Source of the DNA: Voacanga thouarsii
Taxonomy: Eukaryota; Streptophyta; Magnoliopsida; Gentianales; Apocynaceae
NCBI GenBank assembly: GCA_026120185.1
Contig: JANUWF010001052.1
Coordinates: forward strand, 248,001 to 312,000
Direction: 5' to 3'
DNA length: 64,000 nucleotides
The notes beneath the pieces were generated by a model. That model made no database searches. It worked only from the letters and a program-made list of their open reading frames with translations, and was not told where the DNA came from. Both the position numbers and the translations under genes were made by a program. Shown here piece by piece: positions 24,465 through 36,642 of this stretch; the stretch's first letter is position 1, and the number at the start of each line of letters is the position of its first letter.

Positions 24465-26535
24465 CTCTTTAGTTCCTTCCCAGAACGCCAGATAATAATA
24501 TTTTAAGAACTTACCATTGATCGCCTTGCCTACTTCTTTTCCGTCGGGTGTCATCAGGCGATAAGCCCCTCCATAAAAAACTTGAGTGACCAGGAACAGA
24601 CCTTCCCATGAAGCAGACTACTTGCCATATCTCGGGTCTTTTGGTGTAAGGGGTAAAATAGTCTTCCATACCATATCCTCTTCTTGAAAGCTTCTTTCAC
24701 GGACTTTCCGATTGTACGCTCTCGCCACCTTCTCCTTGTGTCATTTTATGTTCTCCAAGGCGATCCAGTGATCCTCCTCAACTTAATCTAAGCTTCGGGC
24801 CAACGCTGTCTGATATTCTTCGATTGTTAGACCATGCTGATAGGCTATCCCGGCGGATTGCAACGATAACTCCATAGGTAACACAACATTTTACCTATAA
24901 GTTAGTTTAAACGGAGTAAAGCCAGTAGCAGTCTTAGTAGCATTCCGATGGGCCCATAACACCTCCTGTAATATCTCATACCATCTCCTTGGATTATCTT
25001 CTACTGCCTTATGGATAATGCTGATTAGAGTTTTATTTGTTGCCTCTGCTTGTCCGTTGGCCTGTGTATAATAAGGAGAAGAGTGAAGCAACTTAACTTT
25101 AAATTGGGTTAGAAAGTTACGTACCTGATCCCTTGTAAACATCGTGCCTTGATCCGTTGTTACTGTTTCTGGGATTTTGAAACGGAAAAGAATGCTCTAT
25201 CGGAGAAAGTTGATGACTGCTATTTGTGTCACCTTGATCAATAGTTGCACTTCTACCCACTTGGTGAAGTAATCTATTGCCACCAGTATGAATGTATGTC
25301 TTTTTGCTGAAGGTGGATGAATCTTTCCGATAATGTCCAGAGCCCATCCGCGGAAAGGCCAAGGCTTAATGATCGGATGCAACTCTGTGGAAGGAGTGTG
25401 TAATAGAAGGCCATGCTTTTGGCAGGCTCCGTACCATAGCATAAGCATTTCACGCTGTGGTCATTGATGGCCAAAAGAAACTATAGCGCAGAAGTGTCCA
25501 TTTCAGTTTTGGGCCCGTCTGATGCGCTTTGCATAGACCTTCATGTACTTCTGCCATAGTCCGCAATGCTTCTTCTTTTGAAAGACACTTTAAAAGAACC
25601 CCGGTGTGATTTCGTTGGAACAAATTACCGTCTATTAAGGTAAAGTTGAGGGTCTTTCGCTTCAAGTCACGAGACACCTGACCAGTCGGGTTTTGTAGGT
25701 AAGAAACAATCTCCTGTCGCCAATCATCCTGATATTTTGTCTCTGCTATCTGTTGGCATATTACGGCTTTCTTAAAACCTGAGGCCATCTGAGTTAGATC
25801 ATTAGCACCTTGATTTTCTGATCTGGGAACATGAACCAGAACAATCTCCTGAAAATACTGAAGCAACCTTTTTACCTCCTGCAATCTGTCTGATAGAAAT
25901 GGGTTAGCGCATTTATAATCTCCTAATACCTGTCTGACAACCACTTGGGAATCTTCTAAAATTTTGACTACTTGGACCTCCAATGCCTTCAGAATTCGTA
26001 GCCCTAATAAAAGGGCGTCATACTCTGCTTGATTATTGGTTGTTCCTTTTTTCAGCTCAAAGTGGATTTTACCTTGGTGTCTATTTGGAGATTCGATAAC
26101 CAAATTGATACCAGCCTTTTGTTGGGTGCTTAAGCCGCCAAATCGCAAAACCCACAGTTTCAAAGACATGTACCTCTGTGTTGAGTTTCCTTCTGTTGGT
26201 GGTACTTCCTGTGGTACTTCTAAAGAAGGGTGTTCGGCTAAAAAATCCGCAATAGCCTGTCCTTTGACTGCTTTCAATGGCACATGAGTTAGGAAAAAAG
26301 CATGTAATTTGACTGCCTATTTCATAATCCGTCCATTTAACAAAGGACAATTCAGTAAGAATTTAACTAAATCTACCTTACACAAGAAATGTACTTCCTT
26401 AAACAACAAATAATATTCCAACTTTGAACACGCATAGTAGAGAGACAAGCATAATTTTTCAATAAGGGTGTACCTGGTTGCTGTCAAAATAATGAGCCGA
26501 TGCAGACATGTATCGGCTATACTTCCGATGAACAC
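24465..26535 (-). pseudogene. Gypsy pol remnant: RNase H, second RNase H, integrase
   Basis: Order on the minus strand: end of the RT-linked RNase H (RYTLIEKLCLSLYY, about 26475-26330); archaeal-type RNase H (about 26180-25780) with NNQAEYDALL, EDSQVVV and a late Asp; the HHCC region ending FFWPSM; integrase core with ALDIIG, TTDQGTMFT and GQAEATNKTL (about 25350-25000); and the integrase C-terminus with INGKFLKYYYL (to about 24465). Two RNase H domains mark the Tat lineage. The first catalytic Asp of the second RNase H appears replaced by Gly (LRFGG). Breaks: a stop near 26315, a frameshift near 25448, a stop near 25198, and stops in the integrase tail. Gag, protease and RT core are absent. 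Confidence 0.88.
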
Positions 26536-27171
26536 AAACGATCCGATATGGTGAGACAGAAAATGGTATCAAATCTTTTTTTTTAATCAGGGATCGGGTT
26601 CCTCGAACTTACTATAGAAAGGGTTCAAGAAAGTCAGCTGAAAATGCCCAACGGAAGGACTTTTTGGAGCAATAAATTGATACTCGTATTAACTTGCTTA
26701 AAAGAAATTACAGAGAAGATCTTGACTTAGAAAGATGAGCGGTAAGCTGTAAAGAAAGCTGGAAACAAAGCTATAAATGAAAGCTGTAACAAAGCGGTAA
26801 GAAAGCTATAAAAAATTGAATTCCTAGACTAGAAAGCTGTAAATGATGATAGAAGTAATCGAAATTTGAAATTGTTGGTTGATGAGTGTTGTTCTCGATT
26901 CTGGGCAATGCTCTCATTTTATACTGGCTGCAATCAAGTACTAACAGGTCGTGGAGTTTCTTTTGGCCAAAGAATGCTCCCAACAGTCGTGCAGAATTCT
27001 TTGCGTCGAAAGATCAGGAATCTATTTTCCTTCTTATCGGCTTCGTGGTGCCGATGTTAACTATGATTATCGGTTGCTCAAATTGTTAACCTTATCGGTT
27101 AGACAAAACTTATCGAATCGGTAACGGCTCAAAGTAACCGTTGCGTCGGCTCGGCAAAGCTGATGTCAACA
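26475..27171 (-). repeat. 5' LTR of the Gypsy element
   Basis: 697 bp, the right-hand copy of the LTR at 20353-21050. It is followed by CATCT and a continuation of the 44-bp target array. Confidence 0.92.
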
Positions 27172-27176
27172 CATCT

Positions 27177-28676
27177 AAAGATTTTAAGCTTTCAAAAGAT
27201 GAAGCAATTTTCTTCGAGGGATTTATTCTACAAGTACCGTCATTAATTTTACAAAGATTTCAAGATTTCAGAAGACTAAACAGTTTCTTTCTAGATAGTT
27301 TCTCTACAAGTGCCATCATCAATAAATTAGATATTTTCTTTAAGAGCTTTGTACAGTTTATAAGATTAATCAATTTCAAACCGTTGATGAATTTCAGGGC
27401 AGATAACATGTTTCACAAATAATATATATGTCTCTCTTTCTTCTTTGTCAATGTCTCTGAATATATGCAGATTGAAATAAGAGTGGAAAAGTTGTGTAAG
27501 GATTTTTATTGTTCAAAAATTTAAAAGGCCATGAGGTGTATCTTTTTGTTATTCTATGAGAGTAGTAGACTAATAATGATCATAATTCAAGACTTATAAA
27601 TTAAGAAAATTTGGGATAAAACAATTGCAGAAGAGGGTTATTGGAAATAGTAGAATATAAACAATTTACTATATTCTTTCAGCAATGGCAAGAGGAAGCT
27701 TTCAATATATGTTTCTCAATGAATTGACAAAGAGAAAGCAAGATAAAAGAGTTTTTTTTTTTAAATTGTACGGATGTAGGATACATATAATGTGCAAAAG
27801 CTAAGAGAGTTAACGAGCATCGTTTTTTTTTTCCTTGGATGAAAAAGCATAGTTATTTTTTCACTGATTAAAGTTTCTTGCAAATATTGTTATGAGAAAT
27901 TAAATGTATTTATATCAATATCACGTGTGACAAAATATCAATTTCATATTTGTTTTGGATATTATGTCTTTATATAAGTTTTTTTGTATGAATATTTTTA
28001 AATTATTTTCACAATTAATTATATTTTGTTTGTAGGATAATATGAAACATGGTATTATTATAAGCAAATTTATTCTTAATTTTCATAATCATATTGAAGA
28101 AGACAATTTTATGTGATGAAGAATTTTACACTTCAAAATCCTAAGTTAAATTGCAGGATGTTAAGTGAAGATTTATAATTTTGATTTAGGGAAGTACGTA
28201 CATAGAAGAAGTGATTGGCGATTTACCATACATTCCAAGACATAAATTCATATTGTTTTTGTTCGAAGAGATTGAATCATGGGTTGGAGACATTAATCTT
28301 TGAATTAGTAACATTCTTTAAGTATGACTGTTTTCATTTTTTTAGTTTTATTTTTTGTTTTTACGGCATGTTTGATAAAATGTTCAGTAATTTTATAATG
28401 TTATCTGATGTAGGGTAGTAATTTAATAATTTCGTTTGTAGAGTTCATACCACTAAAGATATTGAATTAGTGATTATATCATGTAGATACTTTTAGCTGA
28501 TATATGAATTATAATATATTGAGCATATTATTGATTAGTGCATAGAGAAGAATATTGAGTAAGTTGAGTTATATTATAGTGGATTTGTTTTTGCCTTTGT
28601 TGAATCTTTGTCATGGCTCAATAAATAATTTAATAAGCTAATAATTTTTTTTTCAGAATATGATTAACCAACATGT

Positions 28677-28749
<73 letters not shown>

Positions 28750-29783
28750 CTTAATATTCAAAATGGCAGTGGAAAGGAATTACAAGTAACATTATTGGGG
28801 ACTCTTGCAAATGTGATACAAAGTGTAAAAGTTCTTAGTAGTTAGACTATGCAAATTGATATTTTTACTTCAATGATAATCAAGAATGATCAAGGATAGG
28901 CTTCAATTTTAAGAAGCAGTCCAACAAAGATCTATATTGACTTGCAAATATCTGAGGTTGAGAACTTCCGAAAATTGTATGTGAATATCTATATCAATTG
29001 TAATTTAAAATTCAAAATTACATTCAATTTCGTGGTCGCAGAATGATTTTTTTTTTCTTTTTGTGTATTAAGTAGGTGCAAAGATAATAACAAAACAAAA
29101 ACAACATAATTGAGCATTGCATCTATTGTGCTAACTACACAGCACTACAAAATAAATAAGAAAAGTTTGACTGAACTAAATCAAATGATCAATAGTGGAG
29201 AAAAAATGTATAGTTAAACTCTAAAATTAAGTGTGATCTTTTTTATTTAAAATTAGCCTCTGAATGTTAGATACATACACCAGTTTGCAATTTTACTGTC
29301 GCATTAAGATAAGTCATATCATTGTAGCATTCACATCTTGGACATTGCACCTACAACGGATGGAGCTATAATTCCTAGACAAAATGTAGAAAGAAGTTCA
29401 AAATATACGGAATGAAATTGCCATGTGAATCATGTATTAGAACAAAAGATTATCCGGATGTAAGGTATTGATAATATTGATAGATACACCCTATTTTACA
29501 CTATTTATTTTCTTGCATGACAATAAATACATAAAGTAAACAGATATCGAGTTGAAGTGATTCTTGCTGATCATACAACAAAAGGGTGTTTATATTATTT
29601 GATAGAGATGTTGAGTGAATTATAGAAATGCAAGCTACTCAACTAGCTCAAAAAGTTGCTAAGGTAAATTTAATTCATTACTAATCTTTTTGTGATGCTA
29701 TGTCAAGGCTATTGTATAGTAATGTGAAGTGTGCAATGTCATATGCTTGGTCATTCTAAATGCAATATAGGAAGGAATAGATG
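27177..29783. other. AT-rich intergenic DNA, no gene recognised
   Basis: It begins with the last partial unit of the 44-bp array. Reading frames are short and without known motifs. Confidence 0.35.
28677..28748. repeat. Compound (CT)n-(TA)n microsatellite
   Basis: About 13 CT units pass directly into about 22 TA units. Confidence 0.95.
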
Positions 29784-30323
29784 ATGCTTGTTGGAATATA
29801 TACCCTCTAGATTAGTTTATCTGATGTAATTATCGAATTTATTAATAAAAGAATTTATTCTCGAAATTTGTTTATGAATTTATATTTTATTTGTGCACAA
29901 TTTTCATTTGGAAAGGACCCATTGTGTTTAAGTAAGTGATCTATGTGAATGGTGGTATTTCACTGTAAAGTATAGATCATGGGTTACTTAACACATAATG
30001 TTTGTTCTTAACCGATTGATGAGAATGAGAATCTCATAATATATAGGTTATTATGTTATGGATTTCAAATAGGAAATGACTTACCTTTAGCCAGTAAGTA
30101 ATCCACTCACTTCATAGCATGAGCGTATTTCGAATACGTAAAACATGACCTGTAATAGTGGTTTCTAAAAGTACTATTTAAAAGAAACCCAAACTATTAC
30201 TCTACAACATGGACTAATACTCTACCACTTGAGTATGAGTTTGTAGTCTGATAAAGCTAGAAGCATATACTTTTATATACAGTAGTTGTGATTCTTTTGT
30301 AAAACCAATATACTTGTATGTTG

Positions 30324-30553
30324 GGTATATGTGACTAGTTAGTTAAGACAAACTTGTACAAAATAACTTGTATGCTATATTGCCCCTTATGACTATTCAA
30401 ATGATCTAATTATTTAGGGCCTTGGGGAACATGATTTTGGTATATGTGACTAGTTAGTTAAGATAAACTTGTACAAGATAACTTCTACGCTATGTCGCCC
30501 CTTGTGACTATTCAAATGATCTAATTATCCAGGGCCCTGGGGAACATAACTTG
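30324..30553. repeat. 115-bp tandem duplication inside the solo LTR
   Basis: Two adjacent copies starting GGTATATGTGACTAGTTAG. The two LTRs of the related element at 47-56 kb have this block once, so the duplication is private to this copy. Confidence 0.9.
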
Positions 30554-31323
30554 GTTATTTACTTTAGGGTAACTCCCTCGAAAAGTGAAAATATTCCAGG
30601 AGTCATGGATTATTGGACTAGAGGTCTAAGGATAGTAAATGTCTATTAGAGAGGTGTTAGTACACTCTTCCTCTCTTATTGCACGGTGATACGTAAAAGG
30701 GTATTTTAGTCATTACACATGTAGGTCGAAAACTTTACTAACGCAACATTGTCCTTAGAGTCAATATTTCCTTATGGTGATATTAGGAAATATTTAAAAT
30801 ACAAAATATAACTATTTATATAGTATTGATATTTTGGTCATTTTAGTAGCTAATGCGATGCGTCTTTTGGTCCCCGAAATGGCTCTTAAGTCATGAAAGA
30901 TTTTGGTTAAGAAATTAGTCTTGATAATTATGGATTTTTATTTTATTAGTCTAATTTATTATTGGATTAGAATAAAATAAAAGGTTCAAGAGAGAGTATT
31001 TATTTTATCTAGTTTAATTGGTTAATTAATTATTCAGGACCCAAGACTCAGATTGGAAACTTAGAAAATTAATCTGGATATAAACTAGATAAATGGTATG
31101 ACGTTTTATATTGATCTATTTGGGCATGTTAATTATTTATTGGGCTGTTTAATAAAGCATAGAAAATATATAATTGAAATTTATTATTTATGGGTGTTCA
31201 AATCTAAGAATAAATAATTTATCTGACTCAATGAATAAGATCAAGGGTAAAATAAATTTATAAAATTAAAAAATTAAAAAAACAACACGGGATGGAACTC
31301 ATGTTATTTTGCATGCAAACAAC

Positions 31324-31405
31324 AAGCAATGATGCTTTCTGTTATGGGCACCATTTCGGAAAGCAGAAAGCATCAATTCATGGATAACAAAAAGCATCAT
31401 TGCTT
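31324..31405. repeat. 22-bp inverted repeat (hairpin) inside the solo LTR
   Basis: Arms 31324-31345 and 31384-31405 pair with one mismatch over a 38-base spacer. A phrase from the spacer, GGGCACCATTTCGGAA, recurs at about 31637-31652. Confidence 0.85.
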
Positions 31406-31850
31406 TCTGTTTGCCCCCAAATGTTTTCTCTCTCGGGGATGGATTGAAATGCATTATACATGAATTGAAATCAGAGGTTGGTGCTTGGTCTTCTGGGGGT
31501 TGATTATTCGCAGAAGAAAGGCAAAGAAAACAGCTCTGCATATTTCATTTTGCATTCATAGAAAGCCAAACCTATCTTCGATCAAGCCTTTAAGGCTTAT
31601 CAAACCTAAAATTTAAGCTTTCACCGGTTATGCTGCGGGCACCATTTCGGAAGATCAAAAGCTTCACATGGATGAGAGCGTGGATGAGATGCAGTAGACG
31701 TTTGCAAGAATGTGAGCCACTTGTCTCAAATATCCTTATACATACATCTACACCAGTGCGAAGAGGGCCATTTAATCACAGAGGTAAATTTTTCATTTTT
31801 CTAACATACTTTCGTTTTGATGATTTTTGCCATTTTAAGCCTTCAATGCT

Positions 31851-34800
31851 ATCCTTGGATCATTGATGAAAATAATAAGCAAAAGTCACATATGCTAAGT
31901 CAAATTTAATGAACAAATGCGAGGCCAATTAAGAGCGTTTTACCGTCAATCGTGTGTATCAACCATATGATATTATCAACAAAATTGAAGATCATACAAA
32001 GGTAAAATACATACATACATACATCCATCATACATACATACATACATCCATACATACATCTTTGCGTGCGATTTGTGCTAGTGCTATGATTTAGAGAATT
32101 AGTCTAATACTCAACCAAATTTTAAAATAAAATACTAATTTAACTCACATATACACAAATTTGAGTAAGTATACCCATTATGTAGTATAGAGTATAGTTG
32201 GTAAGTATGGAAAACCCTTAAGAACAAGGTTAGTTACTCCTAGTTCTACTTGAATTCTATTGTTCAATCAACCAAAATAAGAAGTAAAATAACTAATAAC
32301 TACTATTAAGGATAAGAGAATACCACATGAGTACATCAACCCAATTCTCAAGGTAAAGACTGAAAGATCACAAAGCAAGATTTAAGTAAGGAAATTAGAT
32401 TGGCCATATAATTAAATAAGAATTCTCCCAAGCATACTTAAATAATAAACATCACTTAATCAATTCATATCAAATCCAAGCATTTGTAAGATTTCCAGAA
32501 TAAAGTAAAATCCACACACTTTCTCTCGAGTAATGAATCTTCTACCATAGGATCCAACCCATAGATATTTCTATCATATAAATCAAATCCAATGGTGCAT
32601 AAAATTAAGGAAATCTAATTACAAGCCAAAAAACTCTAGATCCCTCTCTAGGTGATTCCAAAACATCATTTATTATCAAGTTCTAAATTCGCCAAATACT
32701 TTCTCAAGTTTATTAAGGGAAAACAAATCTATTGAATTAATATAAAAGATAACCCATCTCATGAATCTTTTCTCAAGCTTAACATAATAGAATTACCCAA
32801 TCAACTAATTTAATCAATAAAATTCAAGTGATAAATTGCTTAAAATAAATATCAATTAATCAAATAAACATCCAATACAAGAGTAAATTAGAGCACAGCC
32901 ATTTAATTACAACTCAAATCAAATAAATCCAATAACCACAAAATCAAATCACAAAAAGAAAAAGAGAAAACTCATAAATAAAGTTTCTTTTCTAGTTTGC
33001 AATCTTTTTTTTGGGTTGTTTCTTCTTTCTCAAATCTTCCTTGATCTTCTTTTCTCCTCTCTTCCTTATGTTCCAAGGGATTTCTCTGGTGTTTTTCATG
33101 GGTGACTCCCTCTCCAATGACCCAGAAAAGCAATATTTATAACTTCCTTCGCGAATCGTAAAAATTCTGCAGAATAGGGGTTTTTCTGCAATGTTGCGCG
33201 GTGCCAGTTGTGCATGTTTCCATATGCTATATTTGGTTGAAAACATTGTCATTCGACTTGATCTCTTGATGTGTTAGAATCATGCATGCCAGGATGGTCA
33301 ATGATCTGTATGGCACCGTTGACTTGCTGAATCTTTGATATTTCTGAAATCCTAAAGGTGCACGACAATGTGTAAAATGTTTGGCAGGACACTGTGGACC
33401 TCCATTATCTTGGCTCTAAAATCTAGATGTTGCACAACAGCATCAACCCCGGCACCCATGGTGCCATGTACACTCAGAATTTCTCTTTTCTCAATCTTTT
33501 TCTCCGTGTATATCTCAATTCAATAGAACCTACATTAAATAAGGAGAAAATAGAGGGATAAGTAGTAATATTTATCAATTTTCAAATATTTTAAAACACA
33601 AATGGTATGCAAAATGTGTATATAATGAATAATTATCAATAATACATATATATGTGTGTGTGTTAACAATTTGTAGTTGTGTAAAGTTGCTAACACAAAC
33701 ACTTTTGGTAGGCTGTTTTGAATCTGAACATCATTCTAAAGTTGAAGAAGAAAAAGATATAGTGCAAACACCCAACTAATAAGAAAAGAAAAGTAAAGGA
33801 CGCCTACGGTATGAATGATTTTTAAAGGTTTTCGGCATCATATTTGTGTTACTGGAATTTTATCTTAATATTACCTTATGTTTTTCAATTCACAAATGAG
33901 TGCACGTAACAAATAGATTCTTAACTTGCTAAAAAAAAAGGAGCAAATAAAAGAAGGATGACTTTTGTTGCAAGCCAGGAAAAAATAACAATAGAGAATA
34001 TGGATAAATAATAGTCTTAGATTTGATGTTTTAGTAGCAACAATGTTAATGTATTCTTAGTACTACTAGACTTGGTATCTTTAAATGTGATATTTTGTGT
34101 CCTGATTTTTGCAACAATTGATGGATTTATCGCCACCATGATGGTTCTGACTGTAGACAATATAAAGTTTGTTTTAAGTCACTATTATTAAGTTTTTATT
34201 AAGTGAGCTTTATTTCGAGTTTCATTCTAGATAATTGTTGTTTGAAGCTTTATTTTACATCATTTGCTGTGCATAGTGTATTATATATAAAAGTTGTTTA
34301 GTAATAATTTGCAAATATTAAAAAATGACGTGAGATACATATTTTATACGTATATATTCTTGATGTATTACTTTTGGATTATTCAAGTGTATCTTTTTGA
34401 AATTCCTATCAGATAAATGATAGCATGAATATTTCAAATGGTGATTTTAGTAAGATACAGTGGAATATTGTCTTTGGAGTTGGACAAATTTGTTAAACAG
34501 AAACCTGCATTCCAGTTCATTTTATCTAAAAATTTAGCTGATTGCAATTTTAGCTCAAGTAATGAATTGCAGAATTGCATTGCAGCTCATGATTTCTGTT
34601 AAGAATTATCAACAATTTATTTATATATGCAGAAGAATTTGTCCAATTACTTTACTATTAGCTGCAATACCAATTTATACATGTATGATGTTTTTGCTAC
34701 TGCTTTTGTTTCTAAGATTGTCAACTAATGTATAATCTCAGTTATTTAACTTTTCCTACTCCTATATATCCAACTTTTTTGGAAAAGTATGACTATGTTA

Positions 34801-36147
34801 ATATTTTGCACATAGTTTTGCGACTTTTCCAATTTCTGATTTAAAAAAATTTCTTTGTGCAGTTTATTATATAATGAATGGAGCAATTATGTGAGTTGAA
34901 TAGTTGCTTTGTTTCAATGAGTATATGATCAGCAAGTTTTTTATTGAAAGGTGATAAAGAAGGGAAGTTAGGATTCTGTGGATATGCAATTATTTTTTTT
35001 ATCACTAATTTGCCTTGGCAGGGACAAGACTCTAACCTGTTTATTGATTCAATAAAAATTGTACAAGGAAGAAGATTTAATACTTTACCTTCTACCTACA
35101 TGTACATATATAGTAGGGGTGCAAAGAAAAACATTTAATTTACCCCTTGGATGTGTTTAGACAAAGAATTGAAATCATGAAAAATAGTAAACCTATCACT
35201 ATTACAAGTATAGTTGACTAAGAGATCATAAAAAGAAAAGACTACCTACTTATGAAAAATCATAAAAAATATTAAATCAAGTCCACTGTTTTTTATAAAG
35301 CAATATTTTATAAAAATTAAAAATAAAAACAATAGAGGATAAGCGAATCTTTTCTCATTTGATATGGTGCCTTCTAGACTTTTTTGGGGTAATTTTGGCT
35401 ATATTTTTTATTTTTTAAAAAATTTAAAAAACAACAAAGACGAGGCAATCATTTTTTTCTTTTTTAATAACTCAATTAAGTATTTAAAATTAATTAATTA
35501 AGTTTGTTTGATAATAAATAATATTAAATACTTAATTGTTTCAGTATGCTTGATAATAAATTCTTGTTAATATTTAATTAATTAAGATGTACTAAAATTG
35601 TATTATAAATTTTAAATTATTTAAGTTTGAAATTTTAATATGTTAAATATTCATCTAATTATTGACATTTTTTCTATTTAATCTAAATTGTAATAAAATA
35701 TAGTGTAAAAATAAATTATAATTAATTTAATTTTCAGATCTTAAAATCTAATTTTCAGAATTCAATATTTAAATTTCAAATTTATCAAACAGCCCATAAT
35801 ACTTTATATTTTAAAATTCAACCATCAAACTTCAAATTCTAAATTTTAATACTTAAAAATTCAAATTTTAATTTTCATATTTTATCTTTATTAAATGGTC
35901 CCTTAATTTAAACTCTATAATTTCTTGAAATTGACAATAGTAATACCTTTATCTTGAGATTTATGCCATGTCCATATCCGACTCATATAGTTCGAGTAAC
36001 GCCCCAGTAGTCATTCTGTCTAAAAGATGGGAGGACACTTGGCAAATTTGTGAGAGTCGAGAAAAGAATGGGAGAGGAATTTGGGGGAAAGGATCTTGTC
36101 ACTTAAATAAATGACTACTTCAGAAAATGACTTCCATATCTATTGAA
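31851..36147. other. Repeat-like intergenic DNA, no gene recognised
   Basis: The part at 32090-33540 reads like the body of an old retroelement (no frames, repetitive AT-rich phrasing), but I found no ends or domains. 33600-36147 is AT-rich with nothing recognised. An AT-only block lies at about 35450-35940. Confidence 0.3.
32008..32060. repeat. (CATA)n microsatellite
   Basis: CATA units interrupted by CATC, about 53 bp. Confidence 0.9.
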
Positions 36148-36240
36148 ATTTCCGTTAAATGGTGTCATTTTTCAACGGAATTTTGACAATAGAGTGGTCG
36201 ATGGAGAATTTCCCAATTTAGGGAGGTTGCATTCTGAAAA
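36148..36240 (+). repeat. Left terminal inverted repeat of MULE-L
   Basis: Includes GGTGTC(A/G)TTTTTCAACGGA and ends GTTGCATTCTGAAA, a phrase close to the hairpin motif found elsewhere in these elements. Confidence 0.8.
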
Positions 36241-36590
36241 TAAGGCCATTTAAAAACAGAAGTTACTCTGTATATACGAGCTGCAGAAGGCTCATATTGT
36301 GACATGTGGCAGCATTTGCAATTTTTGTTGTGACACGTGGCAGTATATTTTGTTAACACTTGGCGTGTTGAATTTAAATGAATATATTTTTTTAAAAAAA
36401 AATGTGAAAGGTTATTGATTCAGATGAATGTTATCTAATAAATAGACACTTAATAAACTTTTAGAAAATCATGAATAAATAAAAATTAATACTTAATAGA
36501 CTTTTCAAAAATCGTAAAATCATAATTAAAACTTATTTATTTGATATTTTTTACTTTACGTCTTTTAGTGAGCATCAAACTACTAAAGCC

Positions 36591-36642
36591 TTAAGGTCGC
36601 ATGCTTGAAATGAGAGGTCTCATTTCAAGCATGCAACCTTAA
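36591..36642. repeat. 24-bp-arm hairpin with GGTCGCAT / ATGCAACC motif
   Basis: Arms 36591-36614 and 36619-36642 pair with one mismatch over a 4-base loop. Another GGTCGCATTTC follows at 36664. Confidence 0.92.

Larger units (their letters stand above)
20353..27171 (-). mobile_element. Internally deleted Ty3/Gypsy retrotransposon, Tat type
   Basis: Direct LTRs at 20353-21050 and 26475-27171 flank pol remnants on the minus strand, so the 5' LTR is the right-hand one. A purine-rich GGGGGGCATG precedes the 3' LTR on the minus strand, as expected of a polypurine tract. Flanking duplication: CAACT (20348-20352) against CATCT (27172-27176); the surrounding tandem array shows that CATCT is ancestral. 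Gag, protease and most of reverse transcriptase are missing, and the pol remnant abuts the 5' LTR with no recognisable primer-binding site. The second, archaeal-type RNase H places it in the Tat lineage. Between integrase and the 3' LTR lies an antisense PMD gene, an arrangement known for Tat elements. Confidence 0.9.
29789..31845 (+). mobile_element. Solo LTR of a Copia element (2.06 kb)
   Basis: It starts TGTTGGAATATATACCC, a diverged copy of the Copia LTR start TGTTGGGATGTATGCCC found reversed at 48875 and 56237, and ends GCCTTCA like those LTRs. A perfect 5-bp duplication ATGCT flanks it (29784-29788 and 31846-31850). Blocks match the 47-56 kb LTRs along the length, including the region with TAACTAGTCA and the TTGCAAGAAT block near the 3' end. 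No internal region or partner LTR is adjacent, hence a solo LTR. Confidence 0.88.

Noticed and set aside
24465..26535. Endogenous pararetrovirus (caulimovirid) origin of the RT/RNase H remnant
   Set aside because: An integrase and LTRs are present, and the two RNase H domains fit the Tat lineage of Gypsy; no movement or coat protein motif was seen.
32992..33252. Lysine-rich 86-codon minus-strand frame
   Set aside because: Composition follows from an A/T-rich tract; no motif and no gene context.
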